Positions 16,066-24,530 are shown, counted from the first letter of the stretch. The stretch: 26,158 bases of DNA from an uncultured Prevotella sp. (GCF_900549175.1 NZ_URNN01000032.1:1-26158); one strand, 5' to 3'. The notes: generated from the sequence alone by a model not told the origin. Numbers and translations are program-made.

Positions 16066-16332
16066 TTACTTAGCTTTTTCAACAATTTGAATTAATCTCC
16101 ATCTCTTGGTTTTGCTCAAGGGACGTGTTTCCATAATGAGCACTGTATCACCGATGTTGGCCTCGTTCTTCTCATCATGTGCATGGTACTTCTTTGTCTT
16201 CTGGACAAACTTACCATAAATAGGGTGCATCTCCTTGAACTTAGAGGCAATAACAATGGTTTTATCCATTTTGTTGCTGATAACAACACCCTGTCTTGTC
16301 TTTCTTAAATTTCTTGTTTCCATCTGGCCCAT
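16066..16332 (-). CDS. rpsQ: 30S ribosomal protein uS17
   Basis: S17 is a primary 16S rRNA binder with an OB fold. The 88-residue product has ETRNLRKTRQGVVISNKMDK, TIVIASKFKEMHPIYGKFVQ, KTKKYHAHDEKNEANIGDTV and IMETRPLSKTKRWRLIQIVE. Starts 2 nt after rpmC. Confidence 0.96.
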   Translation of the reverse strand: MGQMETRNLRKTRQGVVISNKMDKTIVIASKFKEMHPIYGKFVQKTKKYHAHDEKNEANIGDTVLIMETRPLSKTKRWRLIQIVEKAK

Positions 16333-16334
16333 TA

Positions 16335-16529
16335 TTATTTGTTAAGTTCTCTCTGACGGAGTTCTGATTTCATACGTGCGATATTACGACGAGTAACCTT
16401 TATTTCCGACGGATTTGCCATAGGACTAATTGCATGGTTCAGCTTCATCTGGTTGTATCTTGCAACCTCAGCTTCAATCTTCTCTGCCAAGTCTTTCGTC
16501 TCGAGCTCTCTTACTTCTTTAATCTTCAT
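16335..16529 (-). CDS. rpmC: 50S ribosomal protein uL29
   Basis: L29 is a two-helix protein at the polypeptide exit tunnel, near the trigger-factor and SRP docking site. The 64-residue product shows MKIKEVRELETKDLAEKIEA and the second helix NPSEIKVTRRNIARMKSELR. Two nt from both neighbours, rplP and rpsQ. Confidence 0.95.
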   Translation of the reverse strand: MKIKEVRELETKDLAEKIEAEVARYNQMKLNHAISPMANPSEIKVTRRNIARMKSELRQRELNK

Positions 16530-16531
16530 AA

Positions 16532-16960
16532 TTAAGCGTTTTTATCGTAATCACGTCTAACAACAAACTTTGTCTTCACCGGAAGTTTCTGCGCAGCGAG
16601 GCGGAGAGCCTCCTTAGCGATATTGAATGAAACTCCTTCAACTTCAAAGAGGATACGGCCAGGAGTAACAGGTGCAACCCATCCTGCGGGATCTCCCTTT
16701 CCCTTACCCATACGTACGTCTGCAGGCTTACGTGTGATAGGTTTGTCCGGGAAAATTCGGATCCATACCTGTCCCTCACGCTGCATGTAACGGTTTACAG
16801 CGACACGAGCTGCCTCTATCTGACGGCTGTCGAGCCATTTGGCCTCAAGAGTCTTGATGCCGAAAGAGCCGAAAGCCAGCTGTGTACCTCTGTGGGCGTT
16901 GCCTTTGTTGCCACGTCCGTCTTGAGGTCTTCTATATTTTACTCTCTTAGGTTGTAACAT
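16532..16960 (-). CDS. rplP: 50S ribosomal protein uL16
   Basis: L16 helps position A-site tRNA and completes late large-subunit assembly. The 142-residue product begins MLQPKRVKYRRPQDGRGNKG, has GSFGIKTLEAKWLDSRQIEA, RVAVNRYMQREGQVWIRIFP, MGKGKGDPAGWVAPVTPGRI and ends VRRDYDKNA. Lies 23 nt after rpsC and 2 nt before rpmC. Confidence 0.97.
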   Translation of the reverse strand: MLQPKRVKYRRPQDGRGNKGNAHRGTQLAFGSFGIKTLEAKWLDSRQIEAARVAVNRYMQREGQVWIRIFPDKPITRKPADVRMGKGKGDPAGWVAPVTPGRILFEVEGVSFNIAKEALRLAAQKLPVKTKFVVRRDYDKNA

Positions 16961-16983
16961 GATAGCTTCTTACTTTAAAACAA

Positions 16984-17706
16984 TTACTTATTCTTCTTAT
17001 TACGGAACTTTCTGCCACCATTGTTACCTGCAGAGCGGTTATTGCCCTTCTCCTGAGTGAAATTGGGTGAGAGGTCGCGCTTGCCGTAAACCTCGCCACG
17101 GCAAATCCAAACCTTTATACCCAGCAGACCCACTTTGGTGAGCGCCTCAGCCTGGCAGAAATCGATGTCTGCGCGGAATGTGTGCAACGGGGTACGCCCC
17201 TCCTTGTACATTTCCTTACGGGCCATTTCAGCGCCGTTCAGACGTCCTGTAATCTGAATCTTAATACCCTCGGCACCGGCACGCATCGTGTTGGCGATAG
17301 CCATCTTGATGGCGCGGCGGTAAGCGATCTTGCCCTCTACCTGGCGAGCGATGTTGTTTCCAACGATGGTAGCGTCAAGCTCCGGCTTCTTAACCTCGAA
17401 AATATTAATTTGAATCTCCTTGTCGTAGAGTTTCTTCAACTCTTCCTTCAACTTGTCAACATCTTGACCACCTTTACCAATGACAATACCCGGACGAGCC
17501 GTGCAGATAGTGATGGTAACCAGTTTCAGTGTACGTTCGATGACAATGCGCGACACGCTGGCCTTGGCCAAACGCTCGTTAAGATACTTACGGATCTTCT
17601 GGTCTTCAACCAGATTGTCTCCGAAGTCCTTGCCTCCAAACCAATTTGAATCCCAACCTCTGACAATACCAAGACGGTTGCTAATCGGATTTACTTTCTG
17701 TCCCAT
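16984..17706 (-). CDS. rpsC: 30S ribosomal protein uS3
   Basis: S3 lines the mRNA entry channel and takes part in the ribosomal helicase. The 240-residue product has MGQKVNPISNRLGIVRGWDS, a KH domain with the GIVIGKGGQDVDKLKEELKK loop, RAIKMAIANTMRAGAEGIKI and QITGRLNGAEMARKEMYKEG, and a basic tail rich in Asn, Lys and Arg (AGNNGGRKFRNKKNK). Eleven nt after rplV. Confidence 0.98.
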   Translation of the reverse strand: MGQKVNPISNRLGIVRGWDSNWFGGKDFGDNLVEDQKIRKYLNERLAKASVSRIVIERTLKLVTITICTARPGIVIGKGGQDVDKLKEELKKLYDKEIQINIFEVKKPELDATIVGNNIARQVEGKIAYRRAIKMAIANTMRAGAEGIKIQITGRLNGAEMARKEMYKEGRTPLHTFRADIDFCQAEALTKVGLLGIKVWICRGEVYGKRDLSPNFTQEKGNNRSAGNNGGRKFRNKKNK

Positions 17707-17717
17707 TCTACTTCTTA

Positions 17718-18116
17718 TTAATCATTAGTTTTAGCATCAACAAACAGAGTCACGTGGTTAGAACGCTTGCGGATTCTGTATCCGCGGCCCTGCGGTGCGG
17801 GTCTCATACGCTTCAAAGTTACGCCCTCGTCAACGAAGACCTTTGTAATGTAAAGTTCACCATTCTCTGCCTTGCGGTCATTCTTAGCCTCCCAGTTGGC
17901 GATAGCCGAACGGAGAAGTTTCTCTACATCGGCGGCAGCGGCTTTCTTCGAGAATCTCAGCACGCCAAGTGCGCGATTCACCTCCATGCCACGTATCATG
18001 TCTACAACATAACGCATCTTACGCGGAGAAGAAGGACACCCTTTCAGTTTTGCGAAATACTGTGTTCTGAGGGCAGCCTTTCTTTCTTCAGCCTTAATAT
18101 GTTTTCTTGCTCCCAT
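17718..18116 (-). CDS. rplV: 50S ribosomal protein uL22
   Basis: L22 binds 23S rRNA and its long beta-hairpin reaches into the exit tunnel near the macrolide site. The 132-residue product has KGCPSSPRKMRYVVDMIRGM, LGVLRFSKKAAAADVEKLLR and the hairpin FVDEGVTLKRMRPAPQGRGY with RIRKRSNHVTL following. The hairpin tip shows no insertion or deletion. Thirty-seven nt after rpsS. Confidence 0.97.
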   Translation of the reverse strand: MGARKHIKAEERKAALRTQYFAKLKGCPSSPRKMRYVVDMIRGMEVNRALGVLRFSKKAAAADVEKLLRSAIANWEAKNDRKAENGELYITKVFVDEGVTLKRMRPAPQGRGYRIRKRSNHVTLFVDAKTND

Positions 18117-18153
18117 TATTATATTCTTTTAATTTCTGGTGGATAGCCTGTCT

Positions 18154-18420
18154 CTACTTCTTGTTACCTGCATGGCCACCGAAACGGCGTGTGGGAGAGA
18201 ACTCTCCGAGCTTGTGTCCGACCATGTTCTCGGTAATGTAGACAGGAATAAATTTATTTCCGTTATGAACTGCAACAGTATGTCCCACGAAATCCGGGGA
18301 AATCATTGAAGCTCTGGCCCAAGTCTTAACGACAGTCTTCTTGCCGCTCTCATTCATGGCGAGAATCTTCTTCTCGAGCGACACGTTGATATACGGACCC
18401 TTTTTTAATGAACGACTCAT
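18154..18420 (-). CDS. rpsS: 30S ribosomal protein uS19
   Basis: S19 lies in the 30S head beside S13. The 88-residue product is canonical: MSRSLKKGPYINVSLEKKIL, KTWARASMISPDFVGHTVAV, HNGNKFIPVYITENMVGHKL and GEFSPTRRFGGHAGNKK. It follows rplB by 21 nt. Confidence 0.97.
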   Translation of the reverse strand: MSRSLKKGPYINVSLEKKILAMNESGKKTVVKTWARASMISPDFVGHTVAVHNGNKFIPVYITENMVGHKLGEFSPTRRFGGHAGNKK

Positions 18421-18441
18421 AATTTCACTTAGTTAACTTAA

Positions 18442-19266
18442 TTACTTACTTGCTCTTTCGATAATATACTTATTAGAAAGCTTCTTCGGTGCACGCGTCT
18501 TGAGACCCTTAGCATACAAGCCCTTGCGTGAACGCGGGTGTCCTCCTGACTGGCGTCCTTCACCACCACCCATCGGGTGATCAACAGGGTTCATAACAAC
18601 ACCACGGTTGTGCGGACGACGGCCGAGCCAGCGAGAGCGTCCGGCCTTACCCGACTGCTCCAGAGCGTGGTCAGAGTTGCCCACACTACCCACTGTAGCC
18701 TTACAAGCACTGAGAATCTTTCTTGTCTCGCCTGAGGGGAGCTTGATAACGCAATAGCTGCCCTCACGAGAAGTTAACTGAGCGAAATTGCCTGCCGAAC
18801 GAACGAGCAAAGCGCCTTGTCCCGGACGCAATTCAATGTTGTGAATCACGGTACCTACGGGGATGTTGGCAAGAGGAAGCGAATTACCAATCTCTGGCAC
18901 TGCCTCTGCACCCGACATCACGGTTGCGCCTACCTGCAATCCATTGGGAGCAATGATATAACGTTTTTCACCATCAGCGTAGAACAACAGAGCGATACGA
19001 GCCGAACGGTTCGGATCGTATTCTATTGTCTTCACCACTGCTGGAACACCATCTTTCTCTCGCTTGAAGTCGATCATACGATACTTCCTCTTGTGGCCGC
19101 CGCCCATGTAGCGGACAGTCATCTTACCGGTGTTGTTTCGACCACCGGTAGAACGTTTACCGTAAACGAGAGATTTCTCTGGCACGGATGCAGTAATTTC
19201 CTCGAACGTGCCAATAATCTTGTGTCTTTGTCCCGGAGTTACCGGTTTAAACTTACGTACTGCCAT
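18442..19266 (-). CDS. rplB: 50S ribosomal protein uL2
   Basis: L2 is required for subunit association and for the peptidyl-transferase environment. The 274-residue product has MAVRKFKPVTPGQRHKIIGT, GKMTVRYMGGGHKRKYRMID, the SH3-like middle (GSYCVIKLPSGETRKILSAC) and the loop NPVDHPMGGGEGRQSGGHPR that holds the invariant histidine. Starts 3 nt after rplW. Confidence 0.98.
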   Translation of the reverse strand: MAVRKFKPVTPGQRHKIIGTFEEITASVPEKSLVYGKRSTGGRNNTGKMTVRYMGGGHKRKYRMIDFKREKDGVPAVVKTIEYDPNRSARIALLFYADGEKRYIIAPNGLQVGATVMSGAEAVPEIGNSLPLANIPVGTVIHNIELRPGQGALLVRSAGNFAQLTSREGSYCVIKLPSGETRKILSACKATVGSVGNSDHALEQSGKAGRSRWLGRRPHNRGVVMNPVDHPMGGGEGRQSGGHPRSRKGLYAKGLKTRAPKKLSNKYIIERASK

Positions 19267-19269
19267 TTT

Positions 19270-19629
19270 TTATTCTTGAATATTGCTATAAAAATCTATA
19301 GTATCGCCCTCTTTCAGAGTGACGATTGCTTTCTTGAACGCATTCTTCTGCCCTTTGATAAGACCTGCCTTCGTGTAACGGGCAGAGCGCTTACCGGCAT
19401 AGCGGATAGTGTTCACGTTGATAACTTTTACGCCATACAGACTCTCAACCTCCTTCTGAATCTCAATCTTGTTGGCCTCGGGCTTAACGATGAAACCATA
19501 CTTGGGAGTAGCCTTCTTTGTTCTCTCCTCCCCTTTCTTAGACTTCACCCTGTAAGTTCTGTCCACAGAAGACTTGTCTGTAATCTTGGTCATCTTCTCA
19601 GTGACCAATGGTTTTATTATAAATGCCAT
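19270..19629 (-). CDS. rplW: 50S ribosomal protein uL23
   Basis: L23 at the tunnel exit docks trigger factor and SRP. The 119-residue product is longer than the roughly 97-residue E. coli form: after IIKPLVTEKMTKITDKSS comes a basic segment (RVKSKKGEERTKKATPKYGF, about residues 26-46) before the conserved FIVKPEANKIEIQKEVESLY and VINVNTIRYAGK. This insertion is as I recall it from Bacteroidetes L23. A GGAG stands 9 nt before the ATG; the gap to rplD is 14 nt. Confidence 0.95.
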   Translation of the reverse strand: MAFIIKPLVTEKMTKITDKSSVDRTYRVKSKKGEERTKKATPKYGFIVKPEANKIEIQKEVESLYGVKVINVNTIRYAGKRSARYTKAGLIKGQKNAFKKAIVTLKEGDTIDFYSNIQE

Positions 19630-19643
19630 GTCTTTTGTCTCCT

Positions 19644-20273
19644 TTATTTGTTTAAGATTCCGTCGATCGTCTTCAGCGAGTTCTCCGTTATGACGAGCAC
19701 GTCAGCATTCAAAATTTTATACGCATTGATGCCTGATGCAAGCATAACTTCGGTACGCTGTAAATTGCGAGCTGACAAATATACATTTTTATCTGTTTCC
19801 GGCAAAACAAAAAGCATTTTCTTGCCGTCAACTTTAAGATTTTTTGCAATATTTACGAATTCTTTAGTTTTCGGAGCCTCCATTGTGAAGTCCTCAACTA
19901 CAATTATTGCATTCTCCTGAGCCTTATACGACAAAGCGCTCTTGCGTGCAAGAACTTTTACTTTTTTGTTCAGCTTGAAACGATAGTCGCGCGGCTTCGG
20001 TCCGAATACACGGGCACCACCCACGAGTACCGGTGAGTTGATGTCACCACGGCGTGCGCCGCCGCCGCCCTTCTGGCGTCCGAGCTTGCGTGTAGAACCG
20101 GAAATCTCGCTTCTCTCTTTCGATTTATGTGTACCCTGACGCTGGTTGGCGAGATACTGCTTTACGTCCAGGTAAAGAACGTGGTCATTAGGTTCTATTC
20201 CGAAGACAGCCTCGTTCAGCTCTACCTTTCTTCCGGTCTCCTGACCATTGATATTTAATACGTTGATTTCCAT
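19644..20273 (-). CDS. rplD: 50S ribosomal protein uL4
   Basis: L4 reaches into the exit tunnel and, in E. coli, autoregulates the S10 operon. The 209-residue product has MEINVLNINGQETGRKVELN, the loop THKSKERSEISGSTRKLGRQ followed by KGGGGARRGDINSPVLVGGA, and the C-domain with NLQRTEVMLASGINAYKILN and ADVLVITENSL. Its ATG shares a base with the rplC stop (TAATG), so translation is coupled. Confidence 0.97.
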   Translation of the reverse strand: MEINVLNINGQETGRKVELNEAVFGIEPNDHVLYLDVKQYLANQRQGTHKSKERSEISGSTRKLGRQKGGGGARRGDINSPVLVGGARVFGPKPRDYRFKLNKKVKVLARKSALSYKAQENAIIVVEDFTMEAPKTKEFVNIAKNLKVDGKKMLFVLPETDKNVYLSARNLQRTEVMLASGINAYKILNADVLVITENSLKTIDGILNK

Positions 20274-20887
20274 TATTTCTCAATTAAAACAGTTGAACCA
20301 TTGCAACCGGCAACACTACCCTTCACAAGGATGAGATTGTGCTCCGGAATAACCTTTAACACTTTAAGGTTCTGGGTTGTCACTCTTTCGTTACCCATGT
20401 GTCCGCCCATGCGCATACCCTTGAACACCTTTGCGGGATAAGAACATGCACCGATAGAACCCGGTTTGCGTGCGCGGTCGTCCTGACCGTGAGTGCTCTG
20501 GCCTACACCACCGAATCCATGACGCTTCATGACGCCCTGGAAACCCTTACCTTTCGATGTACCTACAACATCAACGAATTGAGTGTCACTGAAAATATCA
20601 ACAGTGATGGTGTCACCGAGGTTGTACTCCTCGTCAAACTTGAACTCGGCCAAGTGGCTCTTCGGTGTTGTACCGGCCTTCTTGAAGATTCCCAGCATAG
20701 GCTTTGTAGTGTTTTTCTCCTTAGCCTCGCCGAAACCCAGCTGAACAGCCTTGTAACCGTCCTTCTCGACGGATTTTACCTGTGTAACAACACAAGGACC
20801 AGCTTCGATAACAGTGCACGGTACATTCTTACCGTCGGCACTGAAAACGGATGTCATTCCGATTTTTCTTCCAATTAATCCTGGCAT
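20273..20887 (-). CDS. rplC: 50S ribosomal protein uL3
   Basis: L3 starts large-subunit assembly and contacts the A site. The 204-residue product begins MPGLIGRKIGMTSVFSADGK, has VVGTSKGKGFQGVMKRHGFG, GVGQSTHGQDDRARKPGSIG (the tRNA-site loop, with the glutamine that PrmB methylates in enterobacteria) and VFKGMRMGGHMGNERVTTQN. Fifty-seven nt after rpsJ; overlaps rplD by one base. Confidence 0.97.
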   Translation of the reverse strand: MPGLIGRKIGMTSVFSADGKNVPCTVIEAGPCVVTQVKSVEKDGYKAVQLGFGEAKEKNTTKPMLGIFKKAGTTPKSHLAEFKFDEEYNLGDTITVDIFSDTQFVDVVGTSKGKGFQGVMKRHGFGGVGQSTHGQDDRARKPGSIGACSYPAKVFKGMRMGGHMGNERVTTQNLKVLKVIPEHNLILVKGSVAGCNGSTVLIEK

Positions 20888-20944
20888 TTCAATTACAATT
20901 AAAAAATATGTTATAAATTTAGTTTTCTCGCGTCACCGTGGGTA

Positions 20945-21250
20945 CTATACCTTTATCTCCACTTCCACGCCACTGGGCAACTCCAGTTTCATCAACGCAT
21001 CAACGGTCTTTGCAGTCGAGCTGTAGATATCTATCAGACGCTTGTAGTCTGAGAGCTGGAACTGCTCACGTGCCTTCTTGTTCACGAAGGTACTGCGGTT
21101 TACGGTGTAGATACGCTTGTGTGTAGGCAATGGAATGGGACCGCTTATGATAGCGCCCGTAGCCTTTACAGCCTTTACGATTTTCTCTGCTGACTTGTCC
21201 ACGAGTTTGTGGTCATAAGACTTCAGCTTGATTCTGATTTTCTGACTCAT
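20945..21250 (-). CDS. rpsJ: 30S ribosomal protein uS10
   Basis: S10 is a 30S head protein and, with NusB, part of antitermination complexes. The 101-residue product has MSQKIRIKLKSYDHKLVDKS, ISGPIPLPTHKRIYTVNRST and QLSDYKRLIDIYSSTAKTVD. It opens the S10 section 108 nt after fusA with no tuf gene between; the gap contains a hairpin. Confidence 0.97.
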   Translation of the reverse strand: MSQKIRIKLKSYDHKLVDKSAEKIVKAVKATGAIISGPIPLPTHKRIYTVNRSTFVNKKAREQFQLSDYKRLIDIYSSTAKTVDALMKLELPSGVEVEIKV

Positions 21251-21298
21251 CTTTATTCTAATTGTTTGTTTATTCTGCGTTCAGAAGAAAAGAAGCGC

Positions 21299-21326
21299 GC
21301 TGCTTAAGAGTCATTCGCTAAGCAGC
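21299..21326 (-). promoter_or_regulatory. Hairpin in the fusA-rpsJ gap (possible attenuator or processing site)
   Basis: A perfect 8-bp inverted repeat (GCTGCTTA/TAAGCAGC) with a 12-nt loop lies in the 108-nt space after fusA. On the minus strand it is followed by a pyrimidine-rich stretch (CTTCTTTTCTTCT) rather than a clean T-run, so termination would be partial. No TAnnTTTG element is visible before rpsJ, which suggests that the S10 genes depend on read-through from the str section. Confidence 0.5.
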
Positions 21327-21358
21327 TCGGCCTCCCCTTCCAATTATATTGTTAGTTT

Positions 21359-23476
21359 TTATACGAGGTCTGCACGTCCCTTCACTTCCTCAAGGATAGA
21401 CTTGGCTATCGAGCTTGAAACGGGCTCGTGGTGGTCATACTCCATCGAACTTGTGGCACGGCCCGAAGTGATGGTACGCAGGGCGGTCACATAACCGAAC
21501 ATTTCTGCCAGCGGAACCATAGCCTTCACGATGCGTGCACCGCTGCGGGCCTCTTCCATACCCTGAACCATACCGCGGCGCTTGTTCAAGTCACCGATAA
21601 CGTCACCCATGTTCTCCTCGGGAGTGACAACCTCCACCTTCATGATAGGCTCCATCAGCACGGGGCCTGCCTTCGGGCAAGCATTCTTGAATGCGTTGCG
21701 TGCGGCGAGCTCGAACGACAGCTGGTCGGAGTCAACCGGGTGGAACGAACCGTCGATAAGGGTTACCTTCAGGCCCGTCACAGGATAACCGCCGAGCACA
21801 CCGGCCTTGAGGCAGTCCTCAAATCCCTTCTGTACCGAGGGTATGAACTCCTTAGGCACGTTACCGCCCTTCACCTCGTTGATGAACTGCAGGTCGCCCT
21901 CCTTGTAGTCCTCATCCTTCGGACCTATGTTGACGATGATGTCGGCAAACTTACCGCGACCACCCGACTGCTTCTTGTAAACCTCACGCAGGTTGACCTC
22001 CTTGGTGATGGCCTCCTTGTAGTTAACCTGAGGCTTGCCCTGGTTGCACTCAACCTTGAACTCGCGCTTCAGACGGTCGATGATGATATCGAGGTGAAGC
22101 TCACCCATACCCGAGATAACGGTCTGTCCGCTCTGCTCGTCCGTGCGCACGGTGAATGTCGGGTCCTCTTCAGCCAGTTTGGCAAGACCGTTGTCAAGCT
22201 TGGCGATGTCGGCCTGGCTCTTCGGCTCCACAGCGATTGAAATCACGGTGTCGGGGAATGTCATCGACTCCAGCACGATGGGCTTGCTCTCGTCGCAGAG
22301 AGTGTCACCTGTACGTATATCCTTGAAGCCAACGCCCGAGCCTATGTCACCTGCAGCAATCTCCTCAACAGGATTCTGCTTGTTTGAGTGCATCTGGAAC
22401 AGACGGCTCACGCGCTCCTTCTTGCCCGTACGGGGGTTGTAAACGTAAGAACCGGCAGTAACCTTACCTGAGTATACGCGGAAGAACACCAGACGTCCCA
22501 CATACGGGTCGGTGGCAATCTTGAATGCAAGAGCCGATGTGGGGTCATCCTCAGACGGCTTGCGATCCTCTTCCTCCTCAGTGTCGGGGTTGGTACCCAC
22601 GATGTTCTCTGTGTCCAGAGGTGAAGGCAGGAAAGCGCACACATAGTCAAGCATGGTCTGCACACCCTTGTTCTTGAACGAAGAGCCGCAGAGCATCGGG
22701 GTGCACTGCAGAGAGATTGTACCCTTACGGATGGCGGCGATAATCTCCTCCTCCGTGATAGATTCGGGATTCTCGAAATACTTCTCCATCAGGGCCTCGT
22801 CAAACTCGGCAGCCGACTCGAGCAGCTTTCCGCGCCACTCGTTGCACTCGTCAACCATGTCGGCGGGGATGTCGTCAACCTCATACTCGGCACCCATGGT
22901 CTCGTCGTGCCACAGGATAGCCTTCATCTTGATGAGGTCCACCAATCCCTTGAATCTTTCCTCCGCACCGATGGGGCAGCAGAGGTTCACGGGGTTTGCG
23001 CCCAGCACTTCCTTCATCTGCTTGAGCACGTCATAGTAGTCGGCACCCGAACGGTCCATCTTGTTGACGTAGCCGATACGGGGAACGTTGTACTTGTCAG
23101 CCTGACGCCATACGGTCTCCGACTGCGGCTCCACACCGCCCACGGCACAGTATGTAGCCACGGCACCGTCAAGCACGCGGAGCGAACGCTCCACCTCGGC
23201 TGTGAAGTCTACGTGTCCCGGAGTGTCTATCAGGTTGATCTTATACTGGTCACCTTTGTAGTTCCAGAAGCATGTTGTTGCAGCAGAGGTGATGGTTATA
23301 CCACGCTCCTGCTCCTGAGCCATCCAGTCCATAGTGGCAGAGCCGTCATGTGTCTCGCCAATCTTGTGGGTCTTGCCCGTGTAGAACAGGATACGCTCCG
23401 ATGTAGTGGTCTTTCCGGCGTCGATGTGCGCCATAATACCAATATTGCGGGTCAAATGTAAATCGCGATGTGCCAT
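21359..23476 (-). CDS. fusA: Elongation factor G
   Basis: EF-G is the GTPase that drives translocation on the ribosome. The 705-residue product has all G motifs: AHIDAGKTTT (residues 16-25), the switch RGITITSAAT (58-67), DTPGH (84-88) and NKMD (138-141). Domains II to V follow, with the conserved GMGELHLDIIIDRLKREFKV in domain III and a canonical C-terminal end (SSMEYDHHEPVSSSIAKSIL). Thirty-eight nt after rpsG. A weak AAGGA precedes the ATG. Being in the str position it is the housekeeping copy. Confidence 0.98.
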   Translation of the reverse strand: MAHRDLHLTRNIGIMAHIDAGKTTTSERILFYTGKTHKIGETHDGSATMDWMAQEQERGITITSAATTCFWNYKGDQYKINLIDTPGHVDFTAEVERSLRVLDGAVATYCAVGGVEPQSETVWRQADKYNVPRIGYVNKMDRSGADYYDVLKQMKEVLGANPVNLCCPIGAEERFKGLVDLIKMKAILWHDETMGAEYEVDDIPADMVDECNEWRGKLLESAAEFDEALMEKYFENPESITEEEIIAAIRKGTISLQCTPMLCGSSFKNKGVQTMLDYVCAFLPSPLDTENIVGTNPDTEEEEDRKPSEDDPTSALAFKIATDPYVGRLVFFRVYSGKVTAGSYVYNPRTGKKERVSRLFQMHSNKQNPVEEIAAGDIGSGVGFKDIRTGDTLCDESKPIVLESMTFPDTVISIAVEPKSQADIAKLDNGLAKLAEEDPTFTVRTDEQSGQTVISGMGELHLDIIIDRLKREFKVECNQGKPQVNYKEAITKEVNLREVYKKQSGGRGKFADIIVNIGPKDEDYKEGDLQFINEVKGGNVPKEFIPSVQKGFEDCLKAGVLGGYPVTGLKVTLIDGSFHPVDSDQLSFELAARNAFKNACPKAGPVLMEPIMKVEVVTPEENMGDVIGDLNKRRGMVQGMEEARSGARIVKAMVPLAEMFGYVTALRTITSGRATSSMEYDHHEPVSSSIAKSILEEVKGRADLV

Positions 23477-23514
23477 TGTCTTTTTTCCTTATATTATATT
23501 GATATTGACCTTTA

Positions 23515-23991
23515 TTAGAATCTGAAGTGGGCGAATGCGCGGTTGGCCTCAGCCATACGGTGCATGTCCTCCTTGCGCTTGTATGCGCCACCCTGATTGT
23601 TGAAGGCGTCCATAATCTCGGCAGCCAGCTTGTCGGCCATGGTCTTGCCGCTGCGCTTGCGTGCGAAGGCAATCATGTTCTTCATCGAGATGCTCTCCTT
23701 GCGGTCGGGACGTATCTCGGTAGGAACCTGGAATGTGGCACCACCGATACGGCGGCTCTTCACCTCCACCAGCGGAGTGATGTTGTCGAGGGCTGTCTTC
23801 CAAATCTCGAGAGACGACTTTTCCTCGTTGGCCATCTTGTTCTTAACTGTGTCAAGTGCGTTGTAGAATATCTCGTACGACTTTGTCTTCTTACCGTCGT
23901 ACATCAGATGATTCACAAACTTCGAGACCTTCTGGTCGTTGTAAACGGGATCCGGCAGGATCACGCGCTTCTTTGGTTTTGCTTTTCTCAT
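23515..23991 (-). CDS. rpsG: 30S ribosomal protein uS7
   Basis: S7 nucleates the 30S head and in E. coli represses the str operon by binding the rpsL-rpsG spacer. The 158-residue product begins MRKAKPKKRVILPDPVYNDQ; an upstream in-frame ATG at 24045 would add 18 residues without family support and is rejected. KFVNHLMYDGKKTKSYEIFY, VEVKSRRIGGATFQVPTEIR and KRKEDMHRMAEANRAFAHFR are hallmark segments. A 158-nt spacer separates it from rpsL. Confidence 0.97.
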   Translation of the reverse strand: MRKAKPKKRVILPDPVYNDQKVSKFVNHLMYDGKKTKSYEIFYNALDTVKNKMANEEKSSLEIWKTALDNITPLVEVKSRRIGGATFQVPTEIRPDRKESISMKNMIAFARKRSGKTMADKLAAEIMDAFNNQGGAYKRKEDMHRMAEANRAFAHFRF

Positions 23992-24149
23992 TTTGTTGTT
24001 AAATGAAATAATTCTGCATGGGGCTGTTTCTTTACTGTTCTTCAACGCTCTCTCCCGGGCATTTACTCAACCTTGTCGTAACAATTCTCCAGCAAAACGA
24101 TTAAAAATGTTTCTTTTGTCTGTCAGGGCTTACTAACCTTCTCCGGTTA
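23992..24149 (-). promoter_or_regulatory. Long rpsL-rpsG spacer, candidate S7 control region
   Basis: This non-coding stretch of 158 nt is far longer than nearly all other gaps in the cluster. On the minus strand it begins with a short inverted repeat (AACCggagaAGGTT) right after rpsL and contains CCCGGG. I see no TAnnTTTG promoter. In E. coli the equivalent spacer is where S7 binds its own mRNA; whether the same holds here is inference from position. Confidence 0.35.
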
Positions 24150-24530
24150 TCATTTCTTAGCCTTCGGACGTTTTGCACCATACTTCGAACGGCGCTGTGT
24201 ACGGTTGGCCACACCTGCGGTGTCAAGAGTACCGCGGACGATGTGATAACGTACACCGGGGAGGTCCTTCACACGACCGCCGCGAACGAGCACGATAGAG
24301 TGCTCCTGCAGGTTGTGTCCCTCTCCCGGAATGTAGGAGTTCACTTCCTTCTGGTTTGTCAGACGTACACGGGCAACTTTACGCATTGCCGAATTAGGTT
24401 TCTTCGGGGTTGTTGTATACACACGCACGCATACGCCACGACGCTGCGGACATGAGTCCAAAGCGGGCGATTTGCTCTTGTCAACAAGCGCCTTTCTACC
24501 TTTTCTTACCAATTGCTGAATTGTAGGCAT
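24150..24530 (-). CDS. rpsL: 30S ribosomal protein uS12
   Basis: S12 is at the decoding centre and controls accuracy. The 126-residue product has MPTIQQLVRKGRKALVDKSK, VYTTTPKKPNSAMRKVARVR, YIPGEGHNLQEHSIVLVRGG and RVKDLPGVRYHIVRGTLDTA. Residues K43 and K88, whose changes give streptomycin resistance, are the wild-type lysines, and D89 (site of methylthiolation in E. coli) is present; numbering equals E. coli. First gene of the supercluster, 84 nt after the promoter -7 element. Confidence 0.98.
   Translation of the reverse strand: MPTIQQLVRKGRKALVDKSKSPALDSCPQRRGVCVRVYTTTPKKPNSAMRKVARVRLTNQKEVNSYIPGEGHNLQEHSIVLVRGGRVKDLPGVRYHIVRGTLDTAGVANRTQRRSKYGAKRPKAKK

Noticed and set aside
18817..19920. 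367-codon plus-strand open frame
   Set aside because: It lies antisense to rplB, rplW and rplD, which are unmistakable; the translation has no recognisable domain.
21428..22240. 270-codon plus-strand open frame
   Set aside because: Antisense to fusA; composition is that of a reverse-complemented GTPase gene.
23992..24045. Longer rpsG start at 24045
   Set aside because: The 18 extra residues (MKNSKETAPCRIISFNNK) do not match S7, which starts MRKAKPKKR in this group.
24150..24530. Possible streptomycin-resistance variant of S12
   Set aside because: K43, K88 and surrounding residues are the wild-type forms.
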